A DNA stretch of 64,000 nucleotides from Sphingobacteriaceae bacterium (lineage in GTDB: Bacteria; Bacteroidota; Bacteroidia; Sphingobacteriales; Sphingobacteriaceae): the NCBI GenBank assembly GCA_947463785.1, contig CANHRG010000007.1:1-64000 (forward strand), given 5' to 3'. The notes below the pieces were generated by a model. The model had not been told where the DNA came from. It searched no databases and saw nothing but the letters and a program-made list of their open reading frames with translations. How positions within the stretch are numbered: the first letter of the stretch is position 1; each line of letters opens with the position of its first letter. A program made the position numbers and the translations under genes. Shown one piece after another: positions 55,290 to 64,000 of the stretch.

Positions 55290-55670
55290 TTATGCTTTAG
55301 CTTTTGGTTTCTTAGTTCCGTACTTAGAACGACGCTGGTTACGACCATCTACACCTGAAGTGTCCAACGCACCACGAATGATGTGGTAACGTACACCCGG
55401 CAAGTCTTTCACACGTCCACCGCGAATTAACACGATTGAGTGTTCCTGCAGGTTATGACCTTCACCCGGGATGTAAGCGTTCACCTCCTTACCGTTGGTT
55501 AAACGTACACGGGCTACTTTACGCATGGCTGAGTTTGGTTTTTTAGGGGTAGTAGTGTATACACGGGTACACACGCCTCTTCGCTGTGGACAGCTGTCCA
55601 ACGCTGGTGATTTACTCTTATCCACCAGAGCTACTCTACCTTTCCTAACTAATTGTTGAATGGTTGGCAT
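55290..55670 (-). CDS. rpsL: 30S ribosomal protein S12
   Basis: Decoding-centre protein and the usual site of streptomycin resistance. It has 126 residues. Seen are [47 protein letters not shown] and [20 protein letters not shown]. The Lys residues of PKKPNSA and GRVKDLPG, at the usual resistance positions, are wild type. It is the first gene of the rpsL-rpsG-fusA-rpsJ unit. Confidence 0.98.
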   Translation of the reverse strand: MPTIQQLVRKGRVALVDKSKSPALDSCPQRRGVCTRVYTTTPKKPNSAMRKVARVRLTNGKEVNAYIPGEGHNLQEHSIVLIRGGRVKDLPGVRYHIIRGALDTSGVDGRNQRRSKYGTKKPKAKA

Positions 55671-55967
55671 TTGTTGCTTTTAGTTTTAAAATATACTTGT
55701 CCTAATTTTTAAGGACTGCAAAGGTAGTATTTCATTTTTTGATTTTCAAGCTATTAGCTAAAAATAATTAGCCTAAGTAGTAGGCACTTAGATTTGCTGA
55801 TTCTTACGCATTGTACGGTAAGCTCAAAATCATCTAATTTTTACACAAAAAATTTTATTATAAAATAATTTAATTATAAAAAATTTAAATTTTTTGTAAC
55901 CTGATGTTCAATAAATCCGTATAACATCATGAAATAAACAAATTATTTACTTTTAAATTAATTTATC
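55671..55967. other. AT-rich intergenic region upstream of rpsL
   Basis: This 297-bp stretch holds the rpsL promoter (below) and a short stem GTCCT/AGGAC (55699-55716) near the presumed transcript start. The rest (about 55750-55967) is very AT-rich and must contain the promoter of the plus-strand gene at 55968. I see no gene or repeat there. Confidence 0.6.
55719..55749 (-). promoter_or_regulatory. Promoter of the rpsL operon
   Basis: On the minus strand, TTG (55747-55749), a 20-bp spacer and TACCTTTG (55719-55726) fit the Bacteroidota consensus. The leader to rpsL is about 42 nt. Confidence 0.75.
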
Positions 55968-56654
55968 ATGAAAATTAAATTACTGTTACTTACTTTTTTC
56001 GCCATGATTGCCTTTGGCTTTACCGCTTGTTTGTTCTATGCCTGTACAAAAAACGAAAATCGGGTAGATGAATCAGCCGCAATACTAAATAAACAATCCA
56101 GAACGGGCGAATCCTTATCAACCGCACTCAATGAGCCGATTTTCAACGCTTCGGTCGGTGCGCCTATTGAGGGATCATTGGGTAAACGATGGATAACTAA
56201 TTTTGTAAATGCGACATCTGAAGGCCGTTTGGAGTATTTTATTTTAGTTAGAGACCTGCAAAAAATACTTAATCAGGAAAACTGTATTGGAATTTGCATG
56301 TATTATGCCAAAAATAATAGAGACGAACTTATCGTTTTACCCATTGGATTAACGGAAAAAGGAATCCTCCTAAAAAACGACTTCATTGATACTGAAGATG
56401 GACCAATTAACTGGACAAGCGCCCAAGAGTGGATTAGCAAGTACAAAGGAGAGATAAAAGCCCGCTTTTTTGGGAGAAACACGTTTGAGCGCTTAACAAA
56501 GAATAGCGAGTGCAAAGTAATTAGAGTTTCTTTTGCAATCGACGATATGGGTAAAGATCAACTTTTGCTAGCAGATGCTGGAATTTCAGATCCGCTAGTT
56601 TATGAAGATGCCTCCAGACCCTGCCCGCCGTATTGCCCTTTGAACGAAAACTAA
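55968..56654 (+). CDS. Secreted or lipidated hypothetical protein
   Basis: 228 residues, not recognised. The N-terminus is a hydrophobic signal with two Cys that could be lipidated, FTAC (Cys21) and FYAC (Cys26, followed by TKNEN). The second better fits a lipobox. The mature part has no repeat or known motif; ENCIGICMYYAKN and the Pro/Cys-rich C-terminus (RPCPPYCPLNEN) could form disulfides. It lies 12 bp before the membrane protein gene, so the two are probably co-transcribed, with no regulatory gene beside them. Confidence 0.65.
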   Translation: MKIKLLLLTFFAMIAFGFTACLFYACTKNENRVDESAAILNKQSRTGESLSTALNEPIFNASVGAPIEGSLGKRWITNFVNATSEGRLEYFILVRDLQKILNQENCIGICMYYAKNNRDELIVLPIGLTEKGILLKNDFIDTEDGPINWTSAQEWISKYKGEIKARFFGRNTFERLTKNSECKVIRVSFAIDDMGKDQLLLADAGISDPLVYEDASRPCPPYCPLNEN

Positions 56655-56666
56655 AAACTCAGGATT

Positions 56667-57341
56667 ATGGAACAATTTGCCAATCAGTTATCTTACTTGT
56701 CCATATTTTCTGCGCTATTACCCATTCTTGCGTATTTACTTTTTCGAAGCAATTACCGAAATGCGCACTTGATATGTCTTCTTGCACTTCTATCATTAGT
56801 AGCTGATGTCGGGAATGAATTCTTTAGCAGATCTGGCCAAAGCGGATATGTAATTACCAATGCGTTCTTCATCATACAATTCCTGCTACTTAGTCTTTTG
56901 TACTACGCTATGCTGAAGAATAAAATATGGCTGGTTAGACTGAGCATACTGTATGGTATACTGCTATTGGCCGACATCCTGTTTATCCAGAAAATAGATG
57001 AATTTCAGGGTTGGATACGCGTTTTTGAAGCAATTGTATTGTCTTGCTATGCCATTAGCTGTTACATCAGTTTACACAATAAGCCTGATCCTGATAAAAA
57101 ATCTGATTTATTACTGCTTTGGATCAATATGGGAGTATTGTTTTACTTCTTCTTTAACTTGTACCTATTCAGTATCAGCAATTATATTTTAAAAAACATG
57201 TTTAAAGAGGATGCCATGATTGTTTGGGGATTCCACAATGTAAACAACATAATTAAGAACATCCTTTTTGCCATTGGGCTCTACGAATCTGGCAAGCGGA
57301 AATTTCTTGATACTAAACTATGGTTTAATGCACCTTGGTAA
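56667..57341 (+). CDS. Multi-spanning membrane hypothetical protein
   Basis: 224 residues with about seven hydrophobic helices, starting MEQFANQLSYLSIFSALLPI and ending with a polar tail (RKFLDTKLWFNAPW). I do not recognise a family. Related layouts occur in Bacteroidota membrane proteins that sit next to sensor kinases, but no kinase is present here. The helices contain few charged residues; NVNNIIKN near the end could be a conserved polar site, which is a guess. It is the second gene of a pair with the secreted protein at 55968 and ends at a bidirectional terminator. Confidence 0.65.
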   Translation: MEQFANQLSYLSIFSALLPILAYLLFRSNYRNAHLICLLALLSLVADVGNEFFSRSGQSGYVITNAFFIIQFLLLSLLYYAMLKNKIWLVRLSILYGILLLADILFIQKIDEFQGWIRVFEAIVLSCYAISCYISLHNKPDPDKKSDLLLLWINMGVLFYFFFNLYLFSISNYILKNMFKEDAMIVWGFHNVNNIIKNILFAIGLYESGKRKFLDTKLWFNAPW

Positions 57342-57375
57342 CAAAAAAAAGAGCGGCCATGGCCGCTCTTTTTTT
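57342..57375. terminator. Bidirectional terminator
   Basis: A perfect 20-nt palindrome AGAGCGGCCATGGCCGCTCT (57350-57369) has an A-run on the left and a T-run on the right, between converging genes. Confidence 0.88.
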
Positions 57376-57382
57376 GGACTAA

Positions 57383-59716
57383 TTATTTTTTCTTCTTTTT
57401 TGCAGGCTCTGGTGCCGGAGATGATACCGGAGGAGCTTCGGCTTTAACTTCTTTGTTAAAAGTCATTTTTTGACCACCCTGATTAACCGTAAGTTCGCCC
57501 TTTGTCGTATTGAATTCAAAATCAACACCTGCACCATCAATGGTAAATTTATCGGTACCATTGGCAGTCAAAGGCATTTCGGGCTGGCCGGTAGCCTCAA
57601 TAATCAATTCACCATTTTGCTCTTTAACGGTAATTTTAACCGGAATACTGGCATTAGAATACGTACCCAAATATGCTTGATTATTAACCTTGGCAGCTGA
57701 AGCATCGGTAGTAGCCGCTTTCCAAACATCGTTTGAAGAATTGTGATCAGGTAATACATGATCTGGATCCAAACTTACCGACTCTAACTCCTCAGTAGAT
57801 GGATATTTGAAAGTCCAGCTGGTATTGCGTTGCCAAATCTCCACTGGAATAGTTAACCGATCTTTTTTACCACTCTTAGTTTTTACCTCTAAAATGATCG
57901 GCATCGGCATTTTTTCCAAATTATCTACCGTAATTAAGGCTCCTTGTTTCGGGTCATTCTTATCGTACTTAACCGAAGAAACCGCCTGATCTAAACGCCA
58001 GTTATTCACAAACCAGCTTCTCCAGAACCATGATAAATTCTCTCCCGATACATTTTCCATTGTTCTGAAGAAATCGTCAGGGGTTGGGTGTTTGTAAGCC
58101 CAACGTTCTATGTACGCACGGAAAGCTCTGTCAAAGCGCTCCGGACCTAAAATTTGTTCACGCAATAAAGTTAAACCGGCTCCCGGCTTCAAGTAACATA
58201 ACAAGCCGATGTTTCTTTCTTTCATATTATCTGGGCTACTCAACACAGGCTCTAATTTCGGATCGGTTAAAATGGTTGCCATGCGGTGCATATCCATTTT
58301 AGGTTCTTTGTATTCGCCATTATTGAACGCCTCTGTACTCAAGCTATTGATAAACGTATTGAAACCTTCATCCATCCAACCAAACATACGCTCATTGGAT
58401 CCCACAATCATTGGGAACCAGGTGTGACCAAATTCATGGTCAGTTACGCCCCATAAACCATCTTTTTTATCTTTCCAGCTACAGAACACAATACCTGGAT
58501 ACTCCATTCCACCCTCATTACCTGCCACGTTGGTTGCTGCGGGATAAGGAAATTCAAACCATTTAGCCGAATAATGTTCGATAGATGCTTTAGTGTATTC
58601 GGTTGAACGGCCCCAGGCTTCAACTCCGGCACTTTCAACTGGATAAGCAGAAATAGCCATGGTTTTTTTACCACTTGGCAGGTTAATTTTAGCCGCATCT
58701 ATAATAAATGAAGCCGAAGAAGCCCATGCAGCATCTCGAGAATTTTTAATTTTAAACTTCCAGGTCAATTCTGTTTTTCCGCTTGGGCGGGATTTCGAAT
58801 CGCTTACTTCAGCTTCACCACGAATAGTAACCGTTTTATCACTTTTATTAGCTTCTGCCCAGCGCTTTTGCTGCTCTGCTGTGTATACTTCCTGCGGATT
58901 GGTTAACTCTCCGGAAGCTACCACGATATGAGAGGCAGGCACGGTAATTGCCAAATCGAAATCACCATATTCTAAATAAAACTCACTGGCTCCTAAATAA
59001 GGATCCACATTCCAACCTCTAACTTCATCAAACACACACATGCGTGGATACCACTGGGCCATGGTAAAGATTTTACCGTTTTTGGTTTCCTGTATACCCA
59101 TACGATCTGATCCATATAAAGGAGAAATAAACGAATAATCTACTTTTAACTTCACTTGGCCACCTGCTGCTTTTACAGCATTTGGCAAGAAAATTTGCAT
59201 ACGGCTATCAGTGATCAGGTATTTCAGCTCAGTTTCGGTGGTTTTACCCTGAATAGTGCTTATAACTTTAACCGATTTGATTTTGTAACCACCATCAAAT
59301 TGCTCACCACGTGCTCCGTTACGGCTTCCATTTAATGGAATTAATGCATTTCCTCTTGAGTCAGATTTAAACAAGTTTTGATCCAATTGCATCCACAAAA
59401 AGCCTAAACTTTCTGGGCTGTTGTTAGTGTAAGTAACAACCGCAGAGCCAATAAGCTCATTGGCAGGCTCGTTCAATCGAACAGAAAGCTGATAATCGGC
59501 ACGATTTTGCCAATATTTAGGTCCAGGCTGACCACTGGCCGTGCGGTACTCGTTTCCTGTTCTTGTGTAAAAAATGGGCGCAAAAGCATCGTTATAATTG
59601 TATTTGCTTTGCGTAGCAGCAGGAGTGCTTGTTGCAGCACTTTGCTGGGCTTTAACTTGATCTACGCCAATTACTAAGAGCAAAAGGGCGATTAGCAGTG
59701 AATTGATTTTTTTCAT
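57383..59716 (-). CDS. M1 family metallopeptidase
   Basis: 777 residues. A zinc aminopeptidase-type enzyme of the periplasm or cell surface. A signal peptide (about 1-23, ending VKA-Q) is followed by an N-terminal beta-domain, then the catalytic domain with HEFGH (His427, Glu428, His431) and the third zinc ligand Glu450, exactly 18 residues after the last His of the motif. The M1 exopeptidase motif GxMEN is replaced by GGMEYPG just before it. The C-terminus is Ala/Pro-rich and ends in five Lys. It is a single gene with a palindrome in its upstream region. Confidence 0.9.
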   Translation of the reverse strand: MKKINSLLIALLLLVIGVDQVKAQQSAATSTPAATQSKYNYNDAFAPIFYTRTGNEYRTASGQPGPKYWQNRADYQLSVRLNEPANELIGSAVVTYTNNSPESLGFLWMQLDQNLFKSDSRGNALIPLNGSRNGARGEQFDGGYKIKSVKVISTIQGKTTETELKYLITDSRMQIFLPNAVKAAGGQVKLKVDYSFISPLYGSDRMGIQETKNGKIFTMAQWYPRMCVFDEVRGWNVDPYLGASEFYLEYGDFDLAITVPASHIVVASGELTNPQEVYTAEQQKRWAEANKSDKTVTIRGEAEVSDSKSRPSGKTELTWKFKIKNSRDAAWASSASFIIDAAKINLPSGKKTMAISAYPVESAGVEAWGRSTEYTKASIEHYSAKWFEFPYPAATNVAGNEGGMEYPGIVFCSWKDKKDGLWGVTDHEFGHTWFPMIVGSNERMFGWMDEGFNTFINSLSTEAFNNGEYKEPKMDMHRMATILTDPKLEPVLSSPDNMKERNIGLLCYLKPGAGLTLLREQILGPERFDRAFRAYIERWAYKHPTPDDFFRTMENVSGENLSWFWRSWFVNNWRLDQAVSSVKYDKNDPKQGALITVDNLEKMPMPIILEVKTKSGKKDRLTIPVEIWQRNTSWTFKYPSTEELESVSLDPDHVLPDHNSSNDVWKAATTDASAAKVNNQAYLGTYSNASIPVKITVKEQNGELIIEATGQPEMPLTANGTDKFTIDGAGVDFEFNTTKGELTVNQGGQKMTFNKEVKAEAPPVSSPAPEPAKKKKK

Positions 59717-59739
59717 TTTATAATTGATTTAATTGTAAG

Positions 59740-59768
59740 ACGCTAAAACGAAACAAACGTTTCAGCGT
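59740..59768. repeat. Imperfect 29-bp palindrome upstream of the M1 peptidase gene
   Basis: 11-bp arms ACGCTAAAACG and CGTTTCAGCGT pair with one mismatch around a seven-base A-rich spacer. It lies 24 bp before the peptidase ATG, and 16 bp past the end of the gene at 59784. It could be an operator, an mRNA hairpin, or a weak terminator (no T-run follows). Confidence 0.4.
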
Positions 59769-59783
59769 TGAAATTCTTTTTGC

Positions 59784-60128
59784 TTATTTGTTCAAATTTT
59801 TGGCATACAGCTGCTCGTCGAAACCTAAAAGTAAGGGTTTGGACTCTACTACAGGTCGTTTAATAAGGCTCGGCTTTTCGATCATCAATTCAAAAGCACG
59901 CTCTTTGGAGGTGATACCGGCCTGTACATCCTGCGGAAGCATACGCCAAGTGGTTCCCTTTTTATTGAGAAGGGCTTCCCAACCCAATTCAGCTGCCCAT
60001 GCTTCCAATTTTGCTTTAGAAATACCTTTCTTTTTGTAATCGTGAAATTCAAACTCGATTTGATTCGCCTTTAACCAATCCAAGGCTTTTTTAACGGTAT
60101 TGCAATTCGGGATTCCGTAAACTAACAT
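59784..60128 (-). CDS. ArsC/Spx/YffB-like thioredoxin-fold protein
   Basis: 114 residues. The N-terminal MLVYGIPNCNTVKKALDWL contains a single redox Cys (CNT) where Spx has CxxC, closer to ArsC or YffB. EFHDYKKKGI and the C-terminal SLIKRPVVE complete the usual ArsC-family fold; the conserved Arg of KRPV is present. Arsenate reduction is possible, but no arsenic-resistance genes lie nearby, so a glutathione- or thiol-dependent role is just as likely. It begins 2 bp after pth ends. Confidence 0.82.
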   Translation of the reverse strand: MLVYGIPNCNTVKKALDWLKANQIEFEFHDYKKKGISKAKLEAWAAELGWEALLNKKGTTWRMLPQDVQAGITSKERAFELMIEKPSLIKRPVVESKPLLLGFDEQLYAKNLNK

Positions 60129-60130
60129 AG

Positions 60131-60691
60131 TTATTTATTTAATCGGGTCATGGTAAGTTCTGCACCTACTGTAGCAAAACTCTGAATCATTTCAATACTT
60201 TTGGCTATCAACGCCGGAAGCTCCAATTGTTCTTCGGGTTCAAAGCCACTTAATACATACTCAACCTGGCGGCCTTTGGGGAAATCATCACCTATACCAA
60301 AACGAATGCGTGGATAATTCGAATGGCCAAGCACGGCTTCGATATTTTTTAAGCCATTGTGTCCGGCACTACTGCCTTTGGGCTTTAAACGAATGGTGCC
60401 GAAAGGCAAAGCCAAATCATCTACAATCACCAGTATATTCTCAACAGGAATTTTTAGTTCTTGCATCCAATAGTTGAGGGCTTTACCGCTCAAGTTCATG
60501 TAGGTGGTTGGCTTAATCAGATGCAGTTTCTTGCCTTTGTAATTGATCTCCGTGTAGCCGGCTAAACGCATGGTGGTAAAGTTCGCACCAGCTTCTTTAG
60601 CTAGCTGATCTAAAACCATAAAACCGATATTATGCCGGGTATCGGCATACTCCGGACCAATATTGCCAAGGCCTACAATAAGGAATTTCAT
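60131..60691 (-). CDS. pth: Peptidyl-tRNA hydrolase
   Basis: Frees tRNA from prematurely released peptidyl-tRNA. I chose [10 protein letters not shown] at 60691 (186 residues); three codons before it the frame has TTG. The catalytic His is in DTRHNIGF, with [12 protein letters not shown] (Asn that binds the substrate) and [14 protein letters not shown] also conserved. It follows rplY after a terminator, and the ArsC-like gene begins 2 bp after it. Confidence 0.96.
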   Translation of the reverse strand: MKFLIVGLGNIGPEYADTRHNIGFMVLDQLAKEAGANFTTMRLAGYTEINYKGKKLHLIKPTTYMNLSGKALNYWMQELKIPVENILVIVDDLALPFGTIRLKPKGSSAGHNGLKNIEAVLGHSNYPRIRFGIGDDFPKGRQVEYVLSGFEPEEQLELPALIAKSIEMIQSFATVGAELTMTRLNK

Positions 60692-60705
60692 GCTGAACAA
60701 ATATA

Positions 60706-60735
60706 TAAAAAAAGCCCCCGGAAATTCGGAGGCTT
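60706..60735 (-). terminator. Terminator after rplY
   Basis: On the minus strand, arms AGCCTCCGA/CCGGGGGCT pair with wobbles (60713-60734) and are followed by a T-run. Confidence 0.72.
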
Positions 60736-60759
60736 TTAGTATGCGGATGACTGCTATTA

Positions 60760-61338
60760 TTAACCTTTAGCAGCTTCTTGCTCGGCTTGTTTCAAAGCAC
60801 GTGACATTACTACAGAAACGATGGTATCGTCTGCATTATTGGTAATTTGGAAGTTAGGGAAGTTCAATTCGCCTATACGTACTGATTTTCCTAACTCAAG
60901 AGTTTCCATAGCTACTTCTACGTACTGAGGCATGTCTTTAGGGAATGCTTTAACACGTAGTTTACGTAATTTTTGGATCAACTTACCCCCCATTTTAACA
61001 CCAGGTGATGTACCGGTTAACTTTACAGGAATTTCCATCACGAATGGCTTACTGTCATTCAAACGAAGGAAATCGACGTGCAAAATTTGCTCGGTTAATG
61101 GGTGGAATTGGATGTCTTGAAGAATAGCTTGCGCTTTAGTTCCTTCAACATCAATGTCAACGAAATGAACATCTGGTGTATAAACCAGACCTTTCAAATC
61201 AGCTGCGGACACTGCAAAGTGGATTTGATCTGCTCCACCATAAAGAACTGCAGGCACTTTGCCTTCGTAACGCAATTCTTTAGCGTCTCTTTTCCCTACG
61301 TTCTCTCTACGAGAACCGCTAATAGCAATTGATTTCAT
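60760..61338 (-). CDS. rplY: 50S ribosomal protein L25 (Ctc type)
   Basis: Binds 5S rRNA. At 192 residues it is the two-domain Ctc/TL5 form rather than the 94-residue Escherichia coli protein. Seen are [50 protein letters not shown] and VEIPVKLTG-like [13 protein letters not shown]. The C-terminal domain carries [20 protein letters not shown]. It lies 30 bp after prs, a common pairing in bacteria. Confidence 0.95.
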   Translation of the reverse strand: MKSIAISGSRRENVGKRDAKELRYEGKVPAVLYGGADQIHFAVSAADLKGLVYTPDVHFVDIDVEGTKAQAILQDIQFHPLTEQILHVDFLRLNDSKPFVMEIPVKLTGTSPGVKMGGKLIQKLRKLRVKAFPKDMPQYVEVAMETLELGKSVRIGELNFPNFQITNNADDTIVSVVMSRALKQAEQEAAKG

Positions 61339-61368
61339 GTTTACTTATTTATATATCTAACTGAATTG

Positions 61369-62313
61369 TTATTCTACTTTAAACAGGTCTGATATCGAAC
61401 CGTGTTCGTTTACATTGGCGATAGCCTTCGCAAACAAATCGGCAGTAGATAAGACCTTTATTTTACTGCTTTCCTGTTTTAATGGAATCGTATCGGTAAC
61501 GATTAATTCCGATAAAACAGAGTTTTCTATGGTTTCGTAAGCCTTACCCGAAAGCACGGCATGGGTACATACCGCTCTTACGCTATTGGCTCCGTTTTCC
61601 ATAATGAGCGACGCAGCTTTGGATAAGGTTCCGGCGGTATCACAGATATCGTCTATCAAAACAATATCTTGGCCGGTTACATCACCAATAATCGACATCG
61701 ACTCAATTTCATTGGCACGTTTACGACGTTTGTCGCAAATCACCACTTCTGCATTAAAGTATTTTGCAAAAGTTCGTGCCCGGTACGATCCGCCCATATC
61801 GGGCGAAGCGATGGTTAAATTCGGCAGATTTAAACTTTTGATGTACGGCACAAAAATAACCGAAGCATCTAAGTGATCTACCGGAATGTCAAAGAACCCT
61901 TGTATCTGTGCAGCATGCAAATCCATCGTCATAATACGGTGAGCACCTGCAGCAGTAATCAGGTTGGCAATTAGTTTAGCACCAATGGCAACCCGTGGTT
62001 TGTCTTTTCTGTCCTGACGAGCAAAACCAAAATAAGGAATTACTACCGTGATGTAATGCGCTGAAGCTCGCTTCGATGCATCGGTCATCAACAACAATTC
62101 CATCAAATTTTCGGTTGGGGGATTTGTTGATTGGATCAGGAAAATATCGCAGCCACGAACAGATTCGTTGAAGTGAGGCTGAAACTCACCATCGCTAAAA
62201 CGAGAGACGGTTAAATCGCCTAAGCCTTTTCCATATGCATCCGCAATTTTTTCGGCCAGAACCGTAGTTCCAGAGCCGGCAAACAATTTTACGGGATTGA
62301 ATTGTAAAGGCAT
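61369..62313 (-). CDS. prs: Ribose-phosphate pyrophosphokinase
   Basis: Makes PRPP from ribose-5-phosphate and ATP for nucleotide, His and Trp synthesis. I chose MPLQFNPVKLFAGSG at 62313 (314 residues); the GTG at 62358 lies inside a terminator hairpin. Seen are FSDGEFQPHFNESVRGCDIF, YFGFARQDRK, DLHAAQIQGFFDIPVDHLDA and the PRPP-binding VLIDDICDTAGT. No own promoter is visible between the tRNA-Gln terminator and the ATG, so read-through may feed it. Confidence 0.97.
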   Translation of the reverse strand: MPLQFNPVKLFAGSGTTVLAEKIADAYGKGLGDLTVSRFSDGEFQPHFNESVRGCDIFLIQSTNPPTENLMELLLMTDASKRASAHYITVVIPYFGFARQDRKDKPRVAIGAKLIANLITAAGAHRIMTMDLHAAQIQGFFDIPVDHLDASVIFVPYIKSLNLPNLTIASPDMGGSYRARTFAKYFNAEVVICDKRRKRANEIESMSIIGDVTGQDIVLIDDICDTAGTLSKAASLIMENGANSVRAVCTHAVLSGKAYETIENSVLSELIVTDTIPLKQESSKIKVLSTADLFAKAIANVNEHGSISDLFKVE

Positions 62314-62333
62314 TGCTGATAAATTGTAGTGGC

Positions 62334-62370
62334 TAAAAAAATTCGGATTGCGTTTCACTCACAATCCGAA
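62334..62370 (-). terminator. Terminator or attenuator between tRNA-Gln and prs
   Basis: 9-bp arms TTCGGATTG and CAATCCGAA (62342-62370) are followed on the minus strand by a T-run. It lies after the tRNA and 21 bp before the prs ATG. Confidence 0.8.
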
Positions 62371-62382
62371 CCTCTTCTGCTG

Positions 62383-62453
62383 TTGTCCCACCAGGATTCG
62401 AACCTAGACAAACTGAACCAAAATCAGTTGTACTACCATTATACTATGGGACA
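62383..62453 (-). tRNA. tRNA-Gln (anticodon TTG)
   Basis: 71 nt on the minus strand with the acceptor arms TGTCCCA/TGGGACA, the anticodon stem ACTGA/TCAGT with loop TTTTGGT (anticodon TTG, reading CAA and CAG) and the T-loop GGTTCGAATCC. The 3' CCA is not encoded. It has a perfect upstream promoter and a terminator before prs. Confidence 0.95.
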
Positions 62454-62491
62454 ATCTCCGTATTCAGAAATTGCTTTCTGTTTAGGGATTG

Positions 62492-62523
62492 CAAATATAG
62501 AGGGATAAAAAGAAACCTGCAAA
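62492..62523 (-). promoter_or_regulatory. Promoter of tRNA-Gln
   Basis: On the minus strand, TTTG (62520-62523), a 20-bp spacer and TATATTTG (62492-62499) match the Bacteroidota consensus perfectly. Transcription should start near 62485, about 32 nt before the tRNA. Confidence 0.85.
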
Positions 62524-62655
62524 TGAATTTGGTATTTTTTAGCGTATTCGATGTGGATTGTTAAATTCTGTTAATCGCAATTTTAGCTTCGATATTATTA
62601 AATGCAAATCCTTATTTTCGGCTTCTATAAATATTTGTACCCGAAAATCGATTTT

Positions 62656-64000
62656 ATGAAGTATTCTAAACTGAATAACCTACTTGGCTGGCTAACTTTT
62701 CTTGTTGCTGCAAGTGTTTACACATTAACTCTGGAACCTACTGTAAGTTTCTGGGATGCAGGTGAGTTTATTGCTGCGGCTTACAAGTTACAAATTGTGC
62801 ATCAGCCTGGTGCGCCACTTTTTTTGATGATACAAAAAGTATTTTCATTATTCGCTGGCAACGATACTTCTAAAATTGCCTATTTCATGAACATGGGATC
62901 GGCCATTTTCAGTGCAGCTACCATTTTGTTTTTATTCTGGACGATAACGGCATTGACTAAGAAAATTCTGGTTAAGCCGGATGAAACTCCAAGTACTTAC
63001 CAGCAGATTGTCATCTTTGGAAGTGCCTTAGTTGGTGCTTTAGCCTATACTTTTTCAGATTCATTCTGGTTCTCAGCGGTTGAATCAGAGGTTTACGCCA
63101 TGTCTTCATTCTGTACAGCCATTGTATTTTGGGCCATTTTAAAATGGGAAGCACATGCCGACGAACCACAAGCTGATCGTTGGTTGATCTTTATTGCGTA
63201 CATCATGGGGCTTTCTATCGGTGTGCATTTATTGAACCTCTTGGTTATTCCTGCAATTGCATTGGTGTATTATTTCCGCAGAGCGAAAGAAGTTACGCCT
63301 AAAGGCACTTTTTTAGCACTGCTGATTGGTATTGCTATTCTCGGATTTATTCAATACGGCATCATTCAATACCTGATCAAATTGGCTGCAGGTTTTGATT
63401 TATTCTTTGTGAATACCTTGGGAATGGGCTTTGGTAGTGGCGTATTGTTTTTCGCTACCCTACTCGTTGGGGGAATCGCCTACGGAATTTTCTATTCGAT
63501 CAAAAAGAATAAAGCACGCTTAAACTTCGCTTTGATTTGCCTAAGCTTTATCATTATTGGTTATGGATCTTTTGCCATGCTGGTTATCCGAGCAAAAGCA
63601 AACCCTACCTTAAACAATTCTGACCCTGATAATGTATTTGCTTTATTGAGTTACCTGAACCGTGAACAATACGGCGATCGCCCATTGTTATACGGCGAAT
63701 ACTTTGATTCAAAACCGATCGACTACAAAGAAGGTAGTGAAATCTACCGTAAGGGAAAAGAAAAATACGAAGTTGCCGGAAAGAAATTTGAACAGATTTA
63801 CGACCGAAATACTTTACTACCCAGAATGTATAGCTCTGATCCTAGCCACGTTGGCTTTTACCGCGATTGGATGAAACTAGGTGAAAGTGGCTCTCCAACT
63901 TTTACCGATAATTTGGGCTTTTTATTCAGCTATCAAACCGGTTTTATGTACATGCGTTATTTTGCCTGGAACTTTGTAGGCCGGCAGAATGATGAACAAG
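62656..64000 (+). CDS. DUF2723 (TMEM260-like) membrane protein, 3' end outside window
   Basis: 448 residues are visible from the ATG at 62656 and the frame is still open at the window end. The N-terminus is a membrane helix, then LEPTVSFWDAGEFIAAAYKL and HQPGAPLF. The DAGE motif in the first loop is the acidic signature of GT-C glycosyltransferases. At least seven more hydrophobic segments follow (about 75-95, 115-135, 180-210, 225-245, 250-275, 285-305), then a large soluble part. I recall this as DUF2723, whose human relative TMEM260 is a protein O-mannosyltransferase. In Bacteroidota the substrate is unsettled; a role in protein O-glycosylation is inference. Confidence 0.85.
   Translation, partial: MKYSKLNNLLGWLTFLVAASVYTLTLEPTVSFWDAGEFIAAAYKLQIVHQPGAPLFLMIQKVFSLFAGNDTSKIAYFMNMGSAIFSAATILFLFWTITALTKKILVKPDETPSTYQQIVIFGSALVGALAYTFSDSFWFSAVESEVYAMSSFCTAIVFWAILKWEAHADEPQADRWLIFIAYIMGLSIGVHLLNLLVIPAIALVYYFRRAKEVTPKGTFLALLIGIAILGFIQYGIIQYLIKLAAGFDLFFVNTLGMGFGSGVLFFATLLVGGIAYGIFYSIKKNKARLNFALICLSFIIIGYGSFAMLVIRAKANPTLNNSDPDNVFALLSYLNREQYGDRPLLYGEYFDSKPIDYKEGSEIYRKGKEKYEVAGKKFEQIYDRNTLLPRMYSSDPSHVGFYRDWMKLGESGSPTFTDNLGFLFSYQTGFMYMRYFAWNFVGRQNDEQ

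Noticed and set aside
62314-62358. Upstream GTG start for prs adding 15 residues
   Set aside because: It lies inside the tRNA-Gln terminator hairpin and the extra residues are not part of the conserved family N-terminus.

Overview
The window reads as chromosome of a Bacteroidota bacterium, most likely an order Sphingobacteriales relative (Pedobacter/Solitalea-like). The evidence is Bacteroidota-type promoters (TTTG, 19-20 nt, TAnnTTTG), few Shine-Dalgarno sequences, families largely confined to the phylum (DUF5606, DUF6370, Porin_10, a TonB-dependent receptor with a carboxypeptidase-like N-terminal domain, DUF2723), mitochondrial-type aconitase, and lipoproteins with short lipoboxes. Family names are from recall of protein motifs; no database search was run.

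Layout. 1-7.6 kb: the 3' part of a DEAD-box RNA helicase, two small envelope-type hypotheticals, a DUF6370 lipoprotein, gpsA, a TolC plus membrane-fusion protein pair, and a polysaccharide deacetylase. 7.6-18 kb: a TonB-dependent receptor, aconitase, rlmH, a DUF5606 protein, a cyclophilin, and a tightly overlapping lpxK - purine nucleoside phosphorylase - Porin_10 unit. 18-23.6 kb: pyrroline-5-carboxylate dehydrogenase, then a lineage-specific cassette of one large lipoprotein and three small beta-barrel-like proteins, the middle one interrupted by an in-frame TAG. 23.6-34.6 kb: carbonic anhydrase, a phosphate-selective-type porin, an acyl-CoA carboxylase beta subunit, a GNAT enzyme, an M42 peptidase, and a probable N-acetylhexosamine/glycan salvage locus (GH109-type oxidoreductase facing a sugar-1-phosphate nucleotidyltransferase, a NahK-like kinase and a GH31 glycosidase). 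34.6-37.1 kb: dnaK and a small lipoprotein.

37.3-55.7 kb is the ribosomal protein super-cluster, read right to left: rpsL-rpsG-fusA-rpsJ, a terminator and a fresh promoter, then rplC through rplQ including secY, map, infA, rpmJ and rpoA. 55.9-57.3 kb holds an unrecognised secreted protein and a multi-spanning membrane protein. 57.4-62.5 kb has an M1 metallopeptidase, an ArsC/Spx-like protein, pth, L25, prs and a tRNA-Gln. The window closes inside a DUF2723 (GT-C-like) membrane protein.

Most of the window is conserved housekeeping. The less ordinary parts are the 19.9-23.6 kb lipoprotein/beta-barrel cassette with its nonsense codon, the HexNAc salvage locus, and regulatory details of the ribosomal cluster (S10 separated from L3, strong Shine-Dalgarno sequences only at rpsG and rplF, structured spacers). 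I found no CRISPR array, insertion sequence, prophage, rRNA gene or evident defence system.
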